Assembly (NCBI RefSeq): GCF_024643285.1
Contig: NZ_JAMSLW010000004.1
Coordinates: 370,770-434,769, forward strand
DNA: 64,000 nucleotides
Direction of reading: 5' to 3'
Origin: Parapedobacter lycopersici
GTDB lineage: Bacteria > Bacteroidota > Bacteroidia > Sphingobacteriales > Sphingobacteriaceae
Below, one piece after another: positions 27,374-37,407 of the stretch (position 1 is the first letter of the stretch; the number at the start of each line of letters is the position of its first letter). The translations under genes were made by a program, and so were the position numbers. Below the pieces are notes generated by a model. The model saw only the letters and a list, made by a program, of their open reading frames with translations, searched no databases and was not told where the DNA came from.

Positions 27374-29953
27374 ATGGCGATGACGAAAGGTAAGGGCATA
27401 AAAGGTATTGCTATACGACAGTTCGCTTTGGAAACCGTACTCCTGTTCATCTTCCTCGTCAATGGATTCGGCGCTTTTGCACAGCTGACCATCCGCGGGC
27501 GGGTTACGGATGCCTCTACCGGGGAAGGGATTTCGGGCGTATCGGTTGTACTGCGGGATACCGATATAGGTACCTCCACGGACCGCGCTGGATTTTACAG
27601 CCTATTTATTCCACACGTCAGCCGATCGATCACTTTTGATGCACTGGGTTACAAGGCACTGGTCACCCAGCTGCCCCAAACGGGCGACCAGACACTGAAT
27701 GTACAGCTGGAGGAGAACATCCATGCGCTGGATGAAGTAATGGTTGAAGGCAAGGGCCGCTATCGGAACCGGGATAATCCGGCCGTCGCGCTGATCCGGC
27801 AGGTCATTCAGCATAAGCCGCTTAACCGGCTGGCGCGCTATGATTATGTGTCCTTTCAACGGTATGAAAAAGTCATGCTGGCGGTCAGTAACCCTCCAAA
27901 AGGCCTGTTAAACAGCGGCATTACCCGGGGATACCGGTTTGCACTGGAAAATACGGATACGACACTGGTACCTGGCAAGGCGTTGCTGCCGGTGTTCCTG
28001 GAAGAACACGTAGCAAGGCAGTATTTACGCGCGTTTCCCAAAGCGGCAAAAACCCTTGTAACCGCACATCGGAAGACCGAACTTGACCCCCGGTATGTAA
28101 ACAACAGGAACATCGAAGCGTATATGGAATACATCCACGGGGATGTAGATATTTATGACGATAACATCCTGATCCTGAACAAGCCCTTTTTGGGACCTAC
28201 TGCAGAAAGTGCACCGTTGTTTTATAAATACTACATCACGGATACGCTTTCGACCGGGGAAGGAACGTTTATTGAACTGACTTTTGTGCCGCGCAACAGG
28301 GAAGACCGCTTATTTGCCGGGAAATTACAGGTCACACTCGATGGCAATTATGGCATCCGGCAGGCGGATATCCGGATAGGTCACGAGGCGAACCTGAATT
28401 GGGTAACGGATGTTACCATTTCCCAGCGTTTTAACCGGCAAGGCAACGGCATCTACCTGCTCGGGCATTCCGATATGCGCATCCATTTCGGATTGACCGG
28501 GGGGAAACGCGGGGCTTTCGGGCAACGGACATTGGTTTATGGGGATTATGATACGCAGCAACAGACGCCCGACCGCGTATTCGACGGCCAACCGGCGTCC
28601 ATGGTAGCCGGGGCCGACCTGGTACCCGACCGCTACTGGAAAGAGAACCGGCCGGTACCGCTCACATCGGTGGAAGCCAATACCTACACCAATTTTGACA
28701 GCCTGCGGAATAACCGGGCGTTTAAACGTACACTGGACTGGGGATCTGTACTGCTCAGCAGTTTCAAACGTGCCGGACCCGTGGAAATCGGGCCCGTGGA
28801 ATACATGTATAGTTATAATGAACTGGAAGGCAGCCGCGTGCGCATAGGAGGAAGAACAAGTCCGCTGTTATCGGATAAAATATATGGCGAAGCATACGCG
28901 GCATATGGATTCCGCGACGAACGTGTGAAATTTTACCTGGGAACAGCTTACACACTTAACGGCAGGCCCGTTGCGGCCTATCCTGCACATTACATACAGG
29001 CGACCTACCAGCAGGACGCCCGGGAACCGGGCCAGCGGCTGGGTTTTCGTAATGGCGATAGCTTTGTGCGGTCGTTCCGACGCGATGACCAGGACAAATG
29101 GCTGTATAATAAGGCCATGCGGCTAAACCACGTGATTGAATTTGGCAATCATTTCATGTTACAGACGCATGTTGCCACGCTGCGGCAGACACCTGCCGCG
29201 CAGTTGCACTTTATTTCGGCCGGGCCCGGAGCCGATACCCTCCGTGGGTTACAGACCGCTGAGTGGGGGTTGAGCCTGCGCTGGGCGCCCCATGAAGCGT
29301 TTTTACAACGCAATGTGGAACGCACGCCGATGATCAATAAATTCCCGGTTTTTAATCTGCGCTACAATATGGGGGTTAAGGGACTGCTGGGTAGCGACTA
29401 TGGGTATCATGCGCTGCGGTTCGATGTGTTCAAGCGGGTTTTTCTTTCGCAATTGGGATTTGCCGACGTCAACATGGGGGCAGGTTATATTTTTGGCACA
29501 CTCCCTTTTCCCTTGCTGGATATCCCGAATGCCAACCAGACTTACGTGCTTTCGCCGGACGCCTATAGTTTGATGGAGGACCTGGAGTTCGTGAGCGACC
29601 AATACGTCAAGTTCAGCATCGAACACCGGCTAAATGGTTTTATTTTGAATAAAATTCCGTTGATAAAGCGGTTGAAATTACGCGAGATCATCAGCTTTAG
29701 GCTGTTGTATGGCAATGTGCGGCCGGAGAACCGGCCTGAAAACGGGGGTACGGGCGTATTCCGGCTCCCTACGGATCTTCATGGAAACCCGACAACGTTT
29801 ACGCTGGGACAGAAGCCCTATATGGAAACGGCATTTGGTTTGGAAAACATTTTGAACGTATTTCGCATAGAATATGTTACCAGGCTATCTTACCTTGGTC
29901 ATCTCGGTGCAGACCGGAATGGGATCCGGATAGGTGCCAGTTTATCTTTTTAG
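27374..29953 (+). CDS. DUF5686 / carboxypeptidase-regulatory-like domain outer-membrane protein
   Basis: The protein belongs to a common Bacteroidota envelope family of unknown biochemical role. A signal-like hydrophobic segment (ETVLLFIFLVNGFGAFAQ) is followed by a CarboxypepD_reg-like beta-sandwich (LTIRGRVTDASTGEGISGVSVVL). The DUF5686 region then extends to the end, rich in beta-strand-like segments with a terminal GIRIGASLSF that looks like an outer-membrane barrel end. The frame is open to 27323; ATGs at 27374 and 27380 give a better placed signal peptide. It stands alone between a divergent aminopeptidase gene and a crotonase gene. It does not have the SusC plug motifs. Confidence 0.85.
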   Translation: MAMTKGKGIKGIAIRQFALETVLLFIFLVNGFGAFAQLTIRGRVTDASTGEGISGVSVVLRDTDIGTSTDRAGFYSLFIPHVSRSITFDALGYKALVTQLPQTGDQTLNVQLEENIHALDEVMVEGKGRYRNRDNPAVALIRQVIQHKPLNRLARYDYVSFQRYEKVMLAVSNPPKGLLNSGITRGYRFALENTDTTLVPGKALLPVFLEEHVARQYLRAFPKAAKTLVTAHRKTELDPRYVNNRNIEAYMEYIHGDVDIYDDNILILNKPFLGPTAESAPLFYKYYITDTLSTGEGTFIELTFVPRNREDRLFAGKLQVTLDGNYGIRQADIRIGHEANLNWVTDVTISQRFNRQGNGIYLLGHSDMRIHFGLTGGKRGAFGQRTLVYGDYDTQQQTPDRVFDGQPASMVAGADLVPDRYWKENRPVPLTSVEANTYTNFDSLRNNRAFKRTLDWGSVLLSSFKRAGPVEIGPVEYMYSYNELEGSRVRIGGRTSPLLSDKIYGEAYAAYGFRDERVKFYLGTAYTLNGRPVAAYPAHYIQATYQQDAREPGQRLGFRNGDSFVRSFRRDDQDKWLYNKAMRLNHVIEFGNHFMLQTHVATLRQTPAAQLHFISAGPGADTLRGLQTAEWGLSLRWAPHEAFLQRNVERTPMINKFPVFNLRYNMGVKGLLGSDYGYHALRFDVFKRVFLSQLGFADVNMGAGYIFGTLPFPLLDIPNANQTYVLSPDAYSLMEDLEFVSDQYVKFSIEHRLNGFILNKIPLIKRLKLREIISFRLLYGNVRPENRPENGGTGVFRLPTDLHGNPTTFTLGQKPYMETAFGLENILNVFRIEYVTRLSYLGHLGADRNGIRIGASLSF

Positions 29954-29972
29954 TTCATCAAATATACCCCTT

Positions 29973-30746
29973 ATGGCATTTCATCAGTTATTGATCCGGG
30001 ACGAGCAATCGGTCCGTTTTATTACCATCAACCGCGAGGAAAAACTTAATGCACTTAATCAGACTATTCTAGCCGAATTGCATGGTGCCTTAACCAAAGC
30101 ATTGGCCGACAGCCAGGTGCGGGGTATTGTGCTGACCGGTGCGGGGGAAAAGGCATTTGTGGCAGGTGCGGATATCGCGGAGTTTGCTGCTTTTGATGCC
30201 GCACAGGGGCAGCGCCTTGCCAGCGACGGCCACCGCAATGTATTCGACCTGATCCACCATGCAGGCAAGCCCATCCTGGCCGCTATTAACGGTTATGCAC
30301 TTGGGGGTGGACTGGAACTGGCGCTGGCGTGCCACCTGCGGATTGCGGTTCCAAATGCCCGGCTGGGTCTGCCGGAGGTCACATTGGGACTTATCCCGGG
30401 TTATGGCGGTACGCAACGGCTAACCCAGCTGGTGGGCCGGGGCCGTGCACTGGAACTCATACTGACTGCCGACATGATCACCGCGGAAAGGGCGCTTGAA
30501 TATGGATTGGTTAATGCGGTGGTTGATCAGCCGGTATTGCTGCAGAAAGCCTTGGAAATACTCCAGACAATCGCCTCCAGATCGCCCAATGCCGTGGCTG
30601 CGGCCATACGTGCGGTAAACGCCGGACTCGATCCGTCAAAGAATGGGTTTGAAGTGGAAATCGAGGAATTTTCGAAGTGCTTCGGCACGGCCGATTTTGC
30701 CGAAGGGGTATCGGCATTTTTGGCAAAACGAAAACCAAATTTCTGA
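29973..30746 (+). CDS. Enoyl-CoA hydratase/isomerase (crotonase family)
   Basis: Crotonase-fold enzymes hydrate or isomerise acyl-CoA thioesters. From ATG 29973 (MAFHQLLIRDEQSVRFITIN) the 257-residue protein shows the CoA-binding and oxyanion-hole segments GAGEKAFVAGADIAEF and INGYALGGGLELALACHLRIA. Both catalytic-type glutamates of hydratases are present (GLEL and LPEVTLGLIPGYGGTQRL), supporting true hydratase activity. The start 29934 would overlap the previous gene and is less likely. No other fatty-acid genes are adjacent, so the pathway (beta-oxidation or aromatic/amino-acid breakdown) is open. Confidence 0.92.
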   Translation: MAFHQLLIRDEQSVRFITINREEKLNALNQTILAELHGALTKALADSQVRGIVLTGAGEKAFVAGADIAEFAAFDAAQGQRLASDGHRNVFDLIHHAGKPILAAINGYALGGGLELALACHLRIAVPNARLGLPEVTLGLIPGYGGTQRLTQLVGRGRALELILTADMITAERALEYGLVNAVVDQPVLLQKALEILQTIASRSPNAVAAAIRAVNAGLDPSKNGFEVEIEEFSKCFGTADFAEGVSAFLAKRKPNF

Positions 30747-30928
30747 TTGACAGTTCCATGCGCAGGCGGCAGCAATCCATTATGCCCTATTCCGCAGCAT
30801 TCGATGCCCGGTTTACAGCAGGGACAGAATAACGGAAAACAGGGGTTTATTAATCCACATGGTCACGTTATATTTGCCACGAATTAGCAACATGCAATGT
30901 TTATGTTGCATTAATATAAGACGGACAA

Positions 30929-31609
30929 GTGAGCATTAAACGAGTTTTTTTCTTATTTCCCCTGTTATTATCGGGCCTGTTATGCACTTCCTGTTTTCAG
31001 CTTATTGAAGAGGTCAGCGTGAAGCAGGACGGGTCGGGCACGGCGGTACTTACGGCTAACCTCAGCCAAAGCAAGAGTAAACTGGCAGCCGTTATGTTAC
31101 TTGATAGTGTTAATGGATATCCGGTACCTTCCAAAGCTGATATCCGCAGGGAACTGGAGCAACTGGTCGGTGAGCTGCAGCAAACCGACGGAATTTCCAA
31201 TGTCACTTATACGCTTGATTTTAACACCTTCATCGCTTCCATCAGCTGGTCGTTTGCCCGGGTCGAGGACCTGAATACCATCACCGACCGCGTCTTCGAA
31301 AAGATGAAAGTTACGACCGCAAATCATGCCTCCTATGCTTATCTTCCGGCAACAAAGACGTTCAGCCGGACTTATGTGTATGAGCCGACGGCAAAAAAGG
31401 AATTCGACAAGCTGAAGGCCGCGGACCAGGCGGTGTTTGAGAATGCCATATATACCAGTATTTATCGCTTTGATATCCCTGTCGTTTCCAATAGTAATCC
31501 CATAGCCAAAGTATCTGCCTCGAAAAAAGCGGTCATGCTGCAAAGCCCGCTGATGGACTTGATCAATGGCAGGAAAAATCTTTCAAACCGTATTAAATTA
31601 GCAAATTAA
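30929..31609 (+). CDS. Lipoprotein of unknown function
   Basis: The 226-residue protein starts with GTG and has a lipoprotein signal (MSIKRVFFLFPLLLSGLL, lipobox CTSC). The remainder has no recognised catalytic motif. It includes an N-terminal stretch EEVSVKQDGSGTAVLTANLSQS, a pattern seen in membrane-associated LppM-like lipoproteins of other phyla, but this similarity is weak. It ends 1 bp before the next gene, so the two are cotranscribed and probably work together. A possible -7 element TATATTTG lies at 30869-30876. Function unknown. Confidence 0.7.
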   Translation: MSIKRVFFLFPLLLSGLLCTSCFQLIEEVSVKQDGSGTAVLTANLSQSKSKLAAVMLLDSVNGYPVPSKADIRRELEQLVGELQQTDGISNVTYTLDFNTFIASISWSFARVEDLNTITDRVFEKMKVTTANHASYAYLPATKTFSRTYVYEPTAKKEFDKLKAADQAVFENAIYTSIYRFDIPVVSNSNPIAKVSASKKAVMLQSPLMDLINGRKNLSNRIKLAN

Positions 31610-31610
31610 G

Positions 31611-33668
31611 ATGAATAAGCTCTTTTCTTTGATTTTATGTGTATCCATGGTAACCCTGGCAAATGGCCAGGATTTGGCCCGCCGGATTCCCAGTGATGCA
31701 TTTGCCGTTGTCAATATCCAAACGGCGCATTTTTTTGACCTGATGGGGGTAGAGGATTTTAACCAGTCGGCAATTGGCAGCATGCTGCTGGAAAAAGCGC
31801 GGTCCGCCGGATTCTCCTCGGTAAACAGCGTAGCGGATTTCGGGCTGGACCTGAACCGGACAAGTTACTTCTATACAGTCCTCACCGACAGTACGAAGCA
31901 TTATAATTTTCTCGTCCCAATTGCGGATGCAACGGTTTTTGAACAGCAGTTTATCCGCGATGAGGAGGTGGAAGAACAGGATGGTTTTCGCAGCTTTGTC
32001 AAAGTCATTGACGAGGACACCACCATTTTCGCATGGGATAGCGGTACCTTGAGCGTCACCAGCACGGCACTTGTAGACGGCTATTTTGAACAAAGCGAAG
32101 TGGCGGACCGATATGGCATCAGAAATTACAATTACTACGATTATTACGACGATGCAGCAGCCGATACCGCGAGTGCCGTTGATTACGATGATTACGGTTA
32201 CTATGACAGTACGGCGGTAGCGGTGGCTGTGGCACCCGATTATGATGATTACGATGACGTTGATGTGGATACGGCAAGGGCCTTCGAGGAGGGCGACAAG
32301 TATGATGATAGCATGTTCTTACCTCCCCCGGCCCTCGATTCAACTGCAATGAGTTTTCCCGTTCCGGTTGACGCAGCTGCTGACTCAGCCTGGTCCGGGG
32401 ACACTGTTTATGAATTGAGTGCGCCACCGGCCGTTGAATATGACAGCGCGGACTACGACGATGGCAATCCGTATGATGAATATTATGCGGCAGACCAGCA
32501 AATAAAAAAGGGGTTGACCACACAGTGGTCGCGTGAATTCACGGCAAATCTGTTTAACCAGGCACCGGCAGAAAGTATCCTTTCCAATGCGTCCTATGTA
32601 AGCAGTGTTCAGGACGACGCGTTGATTACGGCGTGGTTATCCAATTTTGAATCTGCTTATCTGGCGTGGTTACCCGAATTGATGCTTTCCGGATCAACCG
32701 GCTCGTTATTCAGTCACTACGGCAGCTTGCGGGCCGGGCTTTATGCGAATGATGTGGGTTTCCGGCTGAGCACCGACCTGGAGATTGCCCCGCAACTGGC
32801 AAAAAGCTATAAACGGATATACGGCCGGAAAATAAACCGGAAATTCTTAAACTACCTGAATAGCGAGGAAGCGATCGGCTGGTTCGCATTTGCAATGGAT
32901 ACCAAAGCGTACCTCGAGGAACTTCCCAGTATCATGAAAGATACGTATGGTAGTCTCCTCGGACAGCACGAGCAGGAAATTACGCTGGCTGCCGACGTTG
33001 TTTCGCTGTTGCTTGATGAAGCGGCGATTGCCAGGGTCGCAAAGGGTGATGCGCTGTTTGTACTCAACGGGATAACCGAAGAAGAGGTGCCGTATATTGA
33101 TTACGAGTATGATGACAATTACGATTACAAAGAAGTGGAAAAGACCAAAATGGAAACAATCCCGGATTTTCTGCTGATGTTTTCATCGGATGACAACAAG
33201 CTGTATGATCAGGTTACTAACTATATTTATCAAAAGGGATTGGTTTCGGAAACAGACGGCATATTCAGTGTGGAAGAAAGCGATTTACCATTTGGGCTCT
33301 ACTTTACCCGCCGGGATGGCATCATATTTCTGGGAACCTCTTCCGAACAAATGCACGATATTGCGGCGAACCGTTACCGCGGAAAAATCAGCCGGGCACA
33401 CCGCAACCTGATCCGCAAGAACAAAGTGGCCGGTCTGCTCAGCGCCAAAAAACTTGCTACGGAAATTCCAACGGAGGAACTCCAGTCGCTTAACCAGTAT
33501 ATTGCATTTCATAAACTTTTTGGAAGCATGGGCGACTTCTATTTCCAATCCAAGGGGATTACCGGCACGCACATTACGGGTGATTTTGTTGCGGAAACGC
33601 CGGCGGAGTTCGACAATGCCGTGCAGTATTTCTTTGCGTTGGTCGACTATGCCATGCAGGATCAATAA
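31611..33668 (+). CDS. Exported protein with Asp/Tyr-rich central region (DUF4836-like)
   Basis: The 685-residue protein has a signal peptide (MNKLFSLILCVSMVTLANG, then QDLARRIPSDAFAVVNIQTA). The opening IPSDAFAVVNI and later SNFESAYLAWLPELM resemble the DUF4836 family of Bacteroidota exported proteins; I am moderately sure of this. Residues about 170-300 form an unusual insert packed with Asp and Tyr (RNYNYYDYYDDAAAD, PDYDDYDDVDVD), with another patch YIDYEYDDNYDYKEVEK near residue 490. These acidic, aromatic segments are probably disordered and could bind cations. It is cotranscribed with the preceding lipoprotein gene. Function unknown. Confidence 0.7.
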   Translation: MNKLFSLILCVSMVTLANGQDLARRIPSDAFAVVNIQTAHFFDLMGVEDFNQSAIGSMLLEKARSAGFSSVNSVADFGLDLNRTSYFYTVLTDSTKHYNFLVPIADATVFEQQFIRDEEVEEQDGFRSFVKVIDEDTTIFAWDSGTLSVTSTALVDGYFEQSEVADRYGIRNYNYYDYYDDAAADTASAVDYDDYGYYDSTAVAVAVAPDYDDYDDVDVDTARAFEEGDKYDDSMFLPPPALDSTAMSFPVPVDAAADSAWSGDTVYELSAPPAVEYDSADYDDGNPYDEYYAADQQIKKGLTTQWSREFTANLFNQAPAESILSNASYVSSVQDDALITAWLSNFESAYLAWLPELMLSGSTGSLFSHYGSLRAGLYANDVGFRLSTDLEIAPQLAKSYKRIYGRKINRKFLNYLNSEEAIGWFAFAMDTKAYLEELPSIMKDTYGSLLGQHEQEITLAADVVSLLLDEAAIARVAKGDALFVLNGITEEEVPYIDYEYDDNYDYKEVEKTKMETIPDFLLMFSSDDNKLYDQVTNYIYQKGLVSETDGIFSVEESDLPFGLYFTRRDGIIFLGTSSEQMHDIAANRYRGKISRAHRNLIRKNKVAGLLSAKKLATEIPTEELQSLNQYIAFHKLFGSMGDFYFQSKGITGTHITGDFVAETPAEFDNAVQYFFALVDYAMQDQ

Positions 33669-33717
33669 GCAGGAGGTTATCAGCCGCCTGCTTAGCAGGC
33701 TGACGCCGGTAAAACAC

Positions 33718-33748
33718 TTTGAAATCAACGGCAATTTATCTATGTTTG
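33718..33748 (+). promoter_or_regulatory. Promoter of glyS
   Basis: TTTG at 33718-33721, a 19-bp spacer and TATGTTTG at 33741-33748 match the Bacteroidota promoter consensus closely. The glyS ATG is only 8 bp beyond the -7 element, which predicts a very short or absent 5' untranslated region. Confidence 0.8.
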
Positions 33749-33755
33749 CCCTCCT

Positions 33756-35222
33756 ATGAGCAAACAGACGGACGATTTTTTTAAAAATGTGGTTTCGCAT
33801 GCCAAGGAGTACGGCTTTGTGTTTCCATCCAGTGAAATTTATGACGGTTTAAGTGCCGTATACGATTATGGGCAACTAGGTGCCGAGCTTAAAAATAACT
33901 TAAAGCAGTACTGGTGGAAGGCCATGGTGCAGCTCCATGAGAATATTGTGGGGATTGATTCGGCTATTTTTATGCACCCGACCATATGGAAAGCCTCCGG
34001 GCACGTGGATGGCTTTAATGATCCGATGATTGACAATAAGGATTCAAAAAAGCGATACCGTGCAGACCAGCTCATCGAAGATAAGATTGCCCGTTATGAG
34101 GCCGACGGAAAAACGGATAAAGCAGCGCAGTTACAGGCCGATCTGGATGCGGCACTGAATGCCGATGACCTGCCCGGACTGAAAAAGATCATTGAGGAAC
34201 ACCGCATTGTTTGCCCAATCTCAGGCACTTCAAACTGGACTGATGTTCGCCAGTTTAACCTGATGTTTTCCACACAGATGGGTGCTTCTGCGGAAGATGC
34301 TGATACCGTATACCTACGGCCGGAGACGGCACAGGGTATTTTCGTTAACTTTCTGAACGTACAGAAAAGCGGCCGGATGAAAGTTCCATTCGGGATTGCC
34401 CAGATCGGAAAGGCATTCCGGAATGAGGTTATTGCACGCCAGTTTATTATGCGCATGCGTGAATTTGAGCAGATGGAACTGCAGTTTTTTGTGCGCCCCG
34501 GCACGGAGCTGGAATGGTATGCTCAATGGAAAGAAACCCGTCTGAAATGGCACCTGACCATCGGTGGAAATCCCGAAAAATACCGGTTTCACGACCACGT
34601 GAAACTGGCACATTACGCCAATGCGGCTGTGGATATTGAATATGAGTTTCCGTTCGGCTTTAAAGAAGTGGAAGGTATTCATTCGCGTACCGACTTTGAC
34701 TTAACTCAGCATCAGAAATACTCCGGTAAAAAAATGCAATATTTTGACCCGGAGATTAACCAGAACTATGTTCCTTACGTTATTGAGACATCCATTGGTC
34801 TGGACCGGCTGTTCCTCACTGTACTGTGCAATGCCTTTGAAGAGCAGGACCTGAGCTCCGGAGACAAACAGGATTCACGATCGGTACTCCACTTCCACCC
34901 TGCCCTGGCGCCGGTAAAGGCAGCGATACTGCCATTAACCAAGAAAGACGGGTTGCCGGAAAAAGCACGGGAAATTCTCCAGCGGTTAAGGATCGACTAC
35001 AACGTACAATACGACGAAAAAGACTCCATCGGCAAACGCTACCGCCGACAGGACGCTATCGGCACACCGTTTTGCATCACGGTGGATTACCAATCGCTGG
35101 AAGACAATACGGTAACACTCCGCCATCGCGACAGCATGGAACAGGAACGTGTGTCTATTGCCGAACTGGAAAAAATAATCGCTGAGCTGGTCGGCTGGAA
35201 GAACTTATTGGGCGCTCTTTAA
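33756..35222 (+). CDS. glyS: Glycyl-tRNA synthetase, homodimeric class II type
   Basis: This enzyme charges tRNA-Gly. The 488-residue protein is the single-chain alpha2 type. Class II motifs are visible: motif 1 region around MHPTIWKASGHVDGF, motif 2 in GIAQIGKAFRNEV with RMREFEQMELQFF, and motif 3 in YVIETSIGLDRLF. The C-terminal anticodon-binding domain includes ALAPVKAAILPL and KRYRRQDAIGTPFCITVDY. An Ala/Asp-rich insertion (about residues 105-140) separates the early segments, as in other Bacteroidota enzymes. A GGCGCCC/GGGTGCC hairpin at 35230-35248 may end the transcript, though it lacks a T-run. Confidence 0.96.
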   Translation: MSKQTDDFFKNVVSHAKEYGFVFPSSEIYDGLSAVYDYGQLGAELKNNLKQYWWKAMVQLHENIVGIDSAIFMHPTIWKASGHVDGFNDPMIDNKDSKKRYRADQLIEDKIARYEADGKTDKAAQLQADLDAALNADDLPGLKKIIEEHRIVCPISGTSNWTDVRQFNLMFSTQMGASAEDADTVYLRPETAQGIFVNFLNVQKSGRMKVPFGIAQIGKAFRNEVIARQFIMRMREFEQMELQFFVRPGTELEWYAQWKETRLKWHLTIGGNPEKYRFHDHVKLAHYANAAVDIEYEFPFGFKEVEGIHSRTDFDLTQHQKYSGKKMQYFDPEINQNYVPYVIETSIGLDRLFLTVLCNAFEEQDLSSGDKQDSRSVLHFHPALAPVKAAILPLTKKDGLPEKAREILQRLRIDYNVQYDEKDSIGKRYRRQDAIGTPFCITVDYQSLEDNTVTLRHRDSMEQERVSIAELEKIIAELVGWKNLLGAL

Positions 35223-35278
35223 GATACCGGGCGCCCGCAATGGGTGCCTCCCTCCTGATACGGCAGTTTCTGCCCGGA

Positions 35279-37234
35279 TTAATCATACACGGTTAATTCG
35301 GCAATTGAAACGGCGGCACGGTTACCTGTGGCATTTGCTACGGCAACGGCGGTAAAGCGGAGGTATCTTGCTGATACCGGCTTGGTAAAGCGAATATGCT
35401 GTTCAATGGGATTGGCTACAATATTTGAAAATTCTCCCTCGGCCAACGGCTGCCAGGTTATGCCGTCTATGCTGGATTCGAGACGATAACGACTGATCAT
35501 CCCGCCATTATTGCCATCCTGCCGGGGCAAATAACCGAATCCATCAATTGTTTGCTGCTCAAACATGTCGATCGTCAGGTCCTGCGGCAATTCATCTTCC
35601 CTGCTCAACCAAAACGTTTCCACACGACCGTCGATTGCCTGCCGTAATGCACTGGAACCTGCACCGTTGGCCGTAATACGCCAGTTAGCACGACTAACCC
35701 CGCTGTTTGCCGGTGCTGCCACGGTAACAGCGGCGTCTGCTTCTTTGAATAACCCAAAATCACTTAATGCGACAGCAACCGGTGCGAAGAGCCGCAGACG
35801 CAGGCGCTGGGCGGTAACCGGGTGCTCCAGGCGGATGAGCCGGTTAGCACCTATACTGGTGGCCGATGCGAGTGGCACCCACGCGTTGTTATCCCACATA
35901 GCTACGTGGACACTGTCCAGCCGCTGGCCTAACTTGATATTCTCGCGCAGGCGGATAATATCGAAGGTGGTTTCCCCATCAAGGTCAACGGTCAGCTCGG
36001 GTGCCGTTACCTCGTCATCTGTAGACCAATACGTGTACCGGCTGGTATCCAGCAGATTGTCCGGTCCGAATTGGCGATTATTCTGGCTGCGGATATTGGA
36101 CGCTTCAAACGAGGCACCGTCCGCCAGGTTACGACCGAAGGTTTCCGATAATTTGCGACCAAACCCCTGCAGTGCCGCGACATCCGCTGGGTGCAATGTA
36201 CCTGAGGGCATCGGTGCCAGTCCGAGATTGAAGGCTGCCCCCCTCCCCACACTTTGGAGATAAATAGCAAACAGTTCATCGGGTGTTTTTACCTGCTGGT
36301 CCTGTGAAGCGTGATAAAACCAGCCCGGCCGAAGCGGCACGTCGCATTCTGCCGGGATCCAGAACTTCCCGTCCCGTTGCCCTGTTCCGAGAAACCGGTT
36401 GTCGATATGGCCTGGGGCAGCTTTACCCCCATCGGGTCCCACAGGTGTAAACGTGGCCCAGGATGTCTCCGGGGCGATGCCCTTTTCGTTTCCGATCCAC
36501 CGGATGTCAGGACCGACATCACTAAAAATAACAGCACCGGGTTGCATTTCACGGGTAATGGGCCAAACCTTATCTTCCCACCCGTAATACGTTTCACGGT
36601 CAATTCTACGCATCTCATCCGCACCGCCATAATAGCCGTCGCCACCATTGGCGCCATCATGCCAGCTGGTAAATAACGTGCCGTAATTGCTATATAACTC
36701 GCGCAATTGTTCGCGGTAAGCTTCGGCATACTTTTCATTGCCATATTCGGGATGGTTACGATCCCAGGCCGAACAATAAACACCGAACTGCAATCCGTGA
36801 TGGTGTGCGGCTTCCATAAACTCCTTAACCATATCTCCCCGGCCATCCCGCCAAGGGCTTTGGGAGATGTTATAATCCGTGGTTTTAGTAGGCCATAAAC
36901 AATACCCATCGTGGTGCTTTGCCACTGTTATCAACCCCTTGAAGCCGGCGGCTTTGGCAGCTTCCGCAACCTGGTCGGCATCAAAATGTTCCGGGTTGAA
37001 AAGATCTGCCGGGGCATCGCCGTATCCCCACTCTTTATCCTGAAATGTCGTGGGGGTGAAATGAATGAGGCAGTACATTTCCATCTCATGCCAGTTGAGC
37101 TGGGCAGCGGTAGGAACGGGACCATACGGTGCTGGCTCTTTTTCTGAACGACCTGGGTTTTGTCCGCAACCCTGCAGGCAGGCTGCGCCGATCAATATCC
37201 ATAAATAAATAAACTTCGACTGTACCATATGCAA
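35279..37234 (-). CDS. GH29 alpha-L-fucosidase lipoprotein with two C-terminal F5/8C-like domains
   Basis: GH29 retaining enzymes remove terminal alpha-L-fucose. A lipoprotein signal (KFIYLWILIGAACLQGC) suggests anchoring in the outer membrane or periplasm. The catalytic domain (about residues 35-360) has WHEMEMYCLIHFTPTTF, GLITVAKHHDGYCLWPT and SWHDGANGG, whose Asp matches the nucleophile position of the WFDGANG motif. Two beta-sandwich domains follow (about 365-500 and 515-650), resembling F5/8 type C / CBM32 modules (DNLLDTSRYTYWSTDD and RQAIDGRVETFWLSRED). Starts at 37234 and 37228 are both possible. It stands alone, divergent from a DUF2490 gene. Confidence 0.93.
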   Translation of the reverse strand: MHMVQSKFIYLWILIGAACLQGCGQNPGRSEKEPAPYGPVPTAAQLNWHEMEMYCLIHFTPTTFQDKEWGYGDAPADLFNPEHFDADQVAEAAKAAGFKGLITVAKHHDGYCLWPTKTTDYNISQSPWRDGRGDMVKEFMEAAHHHGLQFGVYCSAWDRNHPEYGNEKYAEAYREQLRELYSNYGTLFTSWHDGANGGDGYYGGADEMRRIDRETYYGWEDKVWPITREMQPGAVIFSDVGPDIRWIGNEKGIAPETSWATFTPVGPDGGKAAPGHIDNRFLGTGQRDGKFWIPAECDVPLRPGWFYHASQDQQVKTPDELFAIYLQSVGRGAAFNLGLAPMPSGTLHPADVAALQGFGRKLSETFGRNLADGASFEASNIRSQNNRQFGPDNLLDTSRYTYWSTDDEVTAPELTVDLDGETTFDIIRLRENIKLGQRLDSVHVAMWDNNAWVPLASATSIGANRLIRLEHPVTAQRLRLRLFAPVAVALSDFGLFKEADAAVTVAAPANSGVSRANWRITANGAGSSALRQAIDGRVETFWLSREDELPQDLTIDMFEQQTIDGFGYLPRQDGNNGGMISRYRLESSIDGITWQPLAEGEFSNIVANPIEQHIRFTKPVSARYLRFTAVAVANATGNRAAVSIAELTVYD

Positions 37235-37407
37235 TCATAATTTAGTGGATCGTATGGTAAATGTAAGCTTTTTTTAAAAGACGGTATTTGCTTTAGCGCG
37301 TAATCAAAATCCAACAGGCAACGGAATGTACCAAGTACTATTACGTTGGCATTTTTCTTATATTCAACCGCTATACAATGATCCGAAACTTTATCATTAA
37401 AAGAAAC

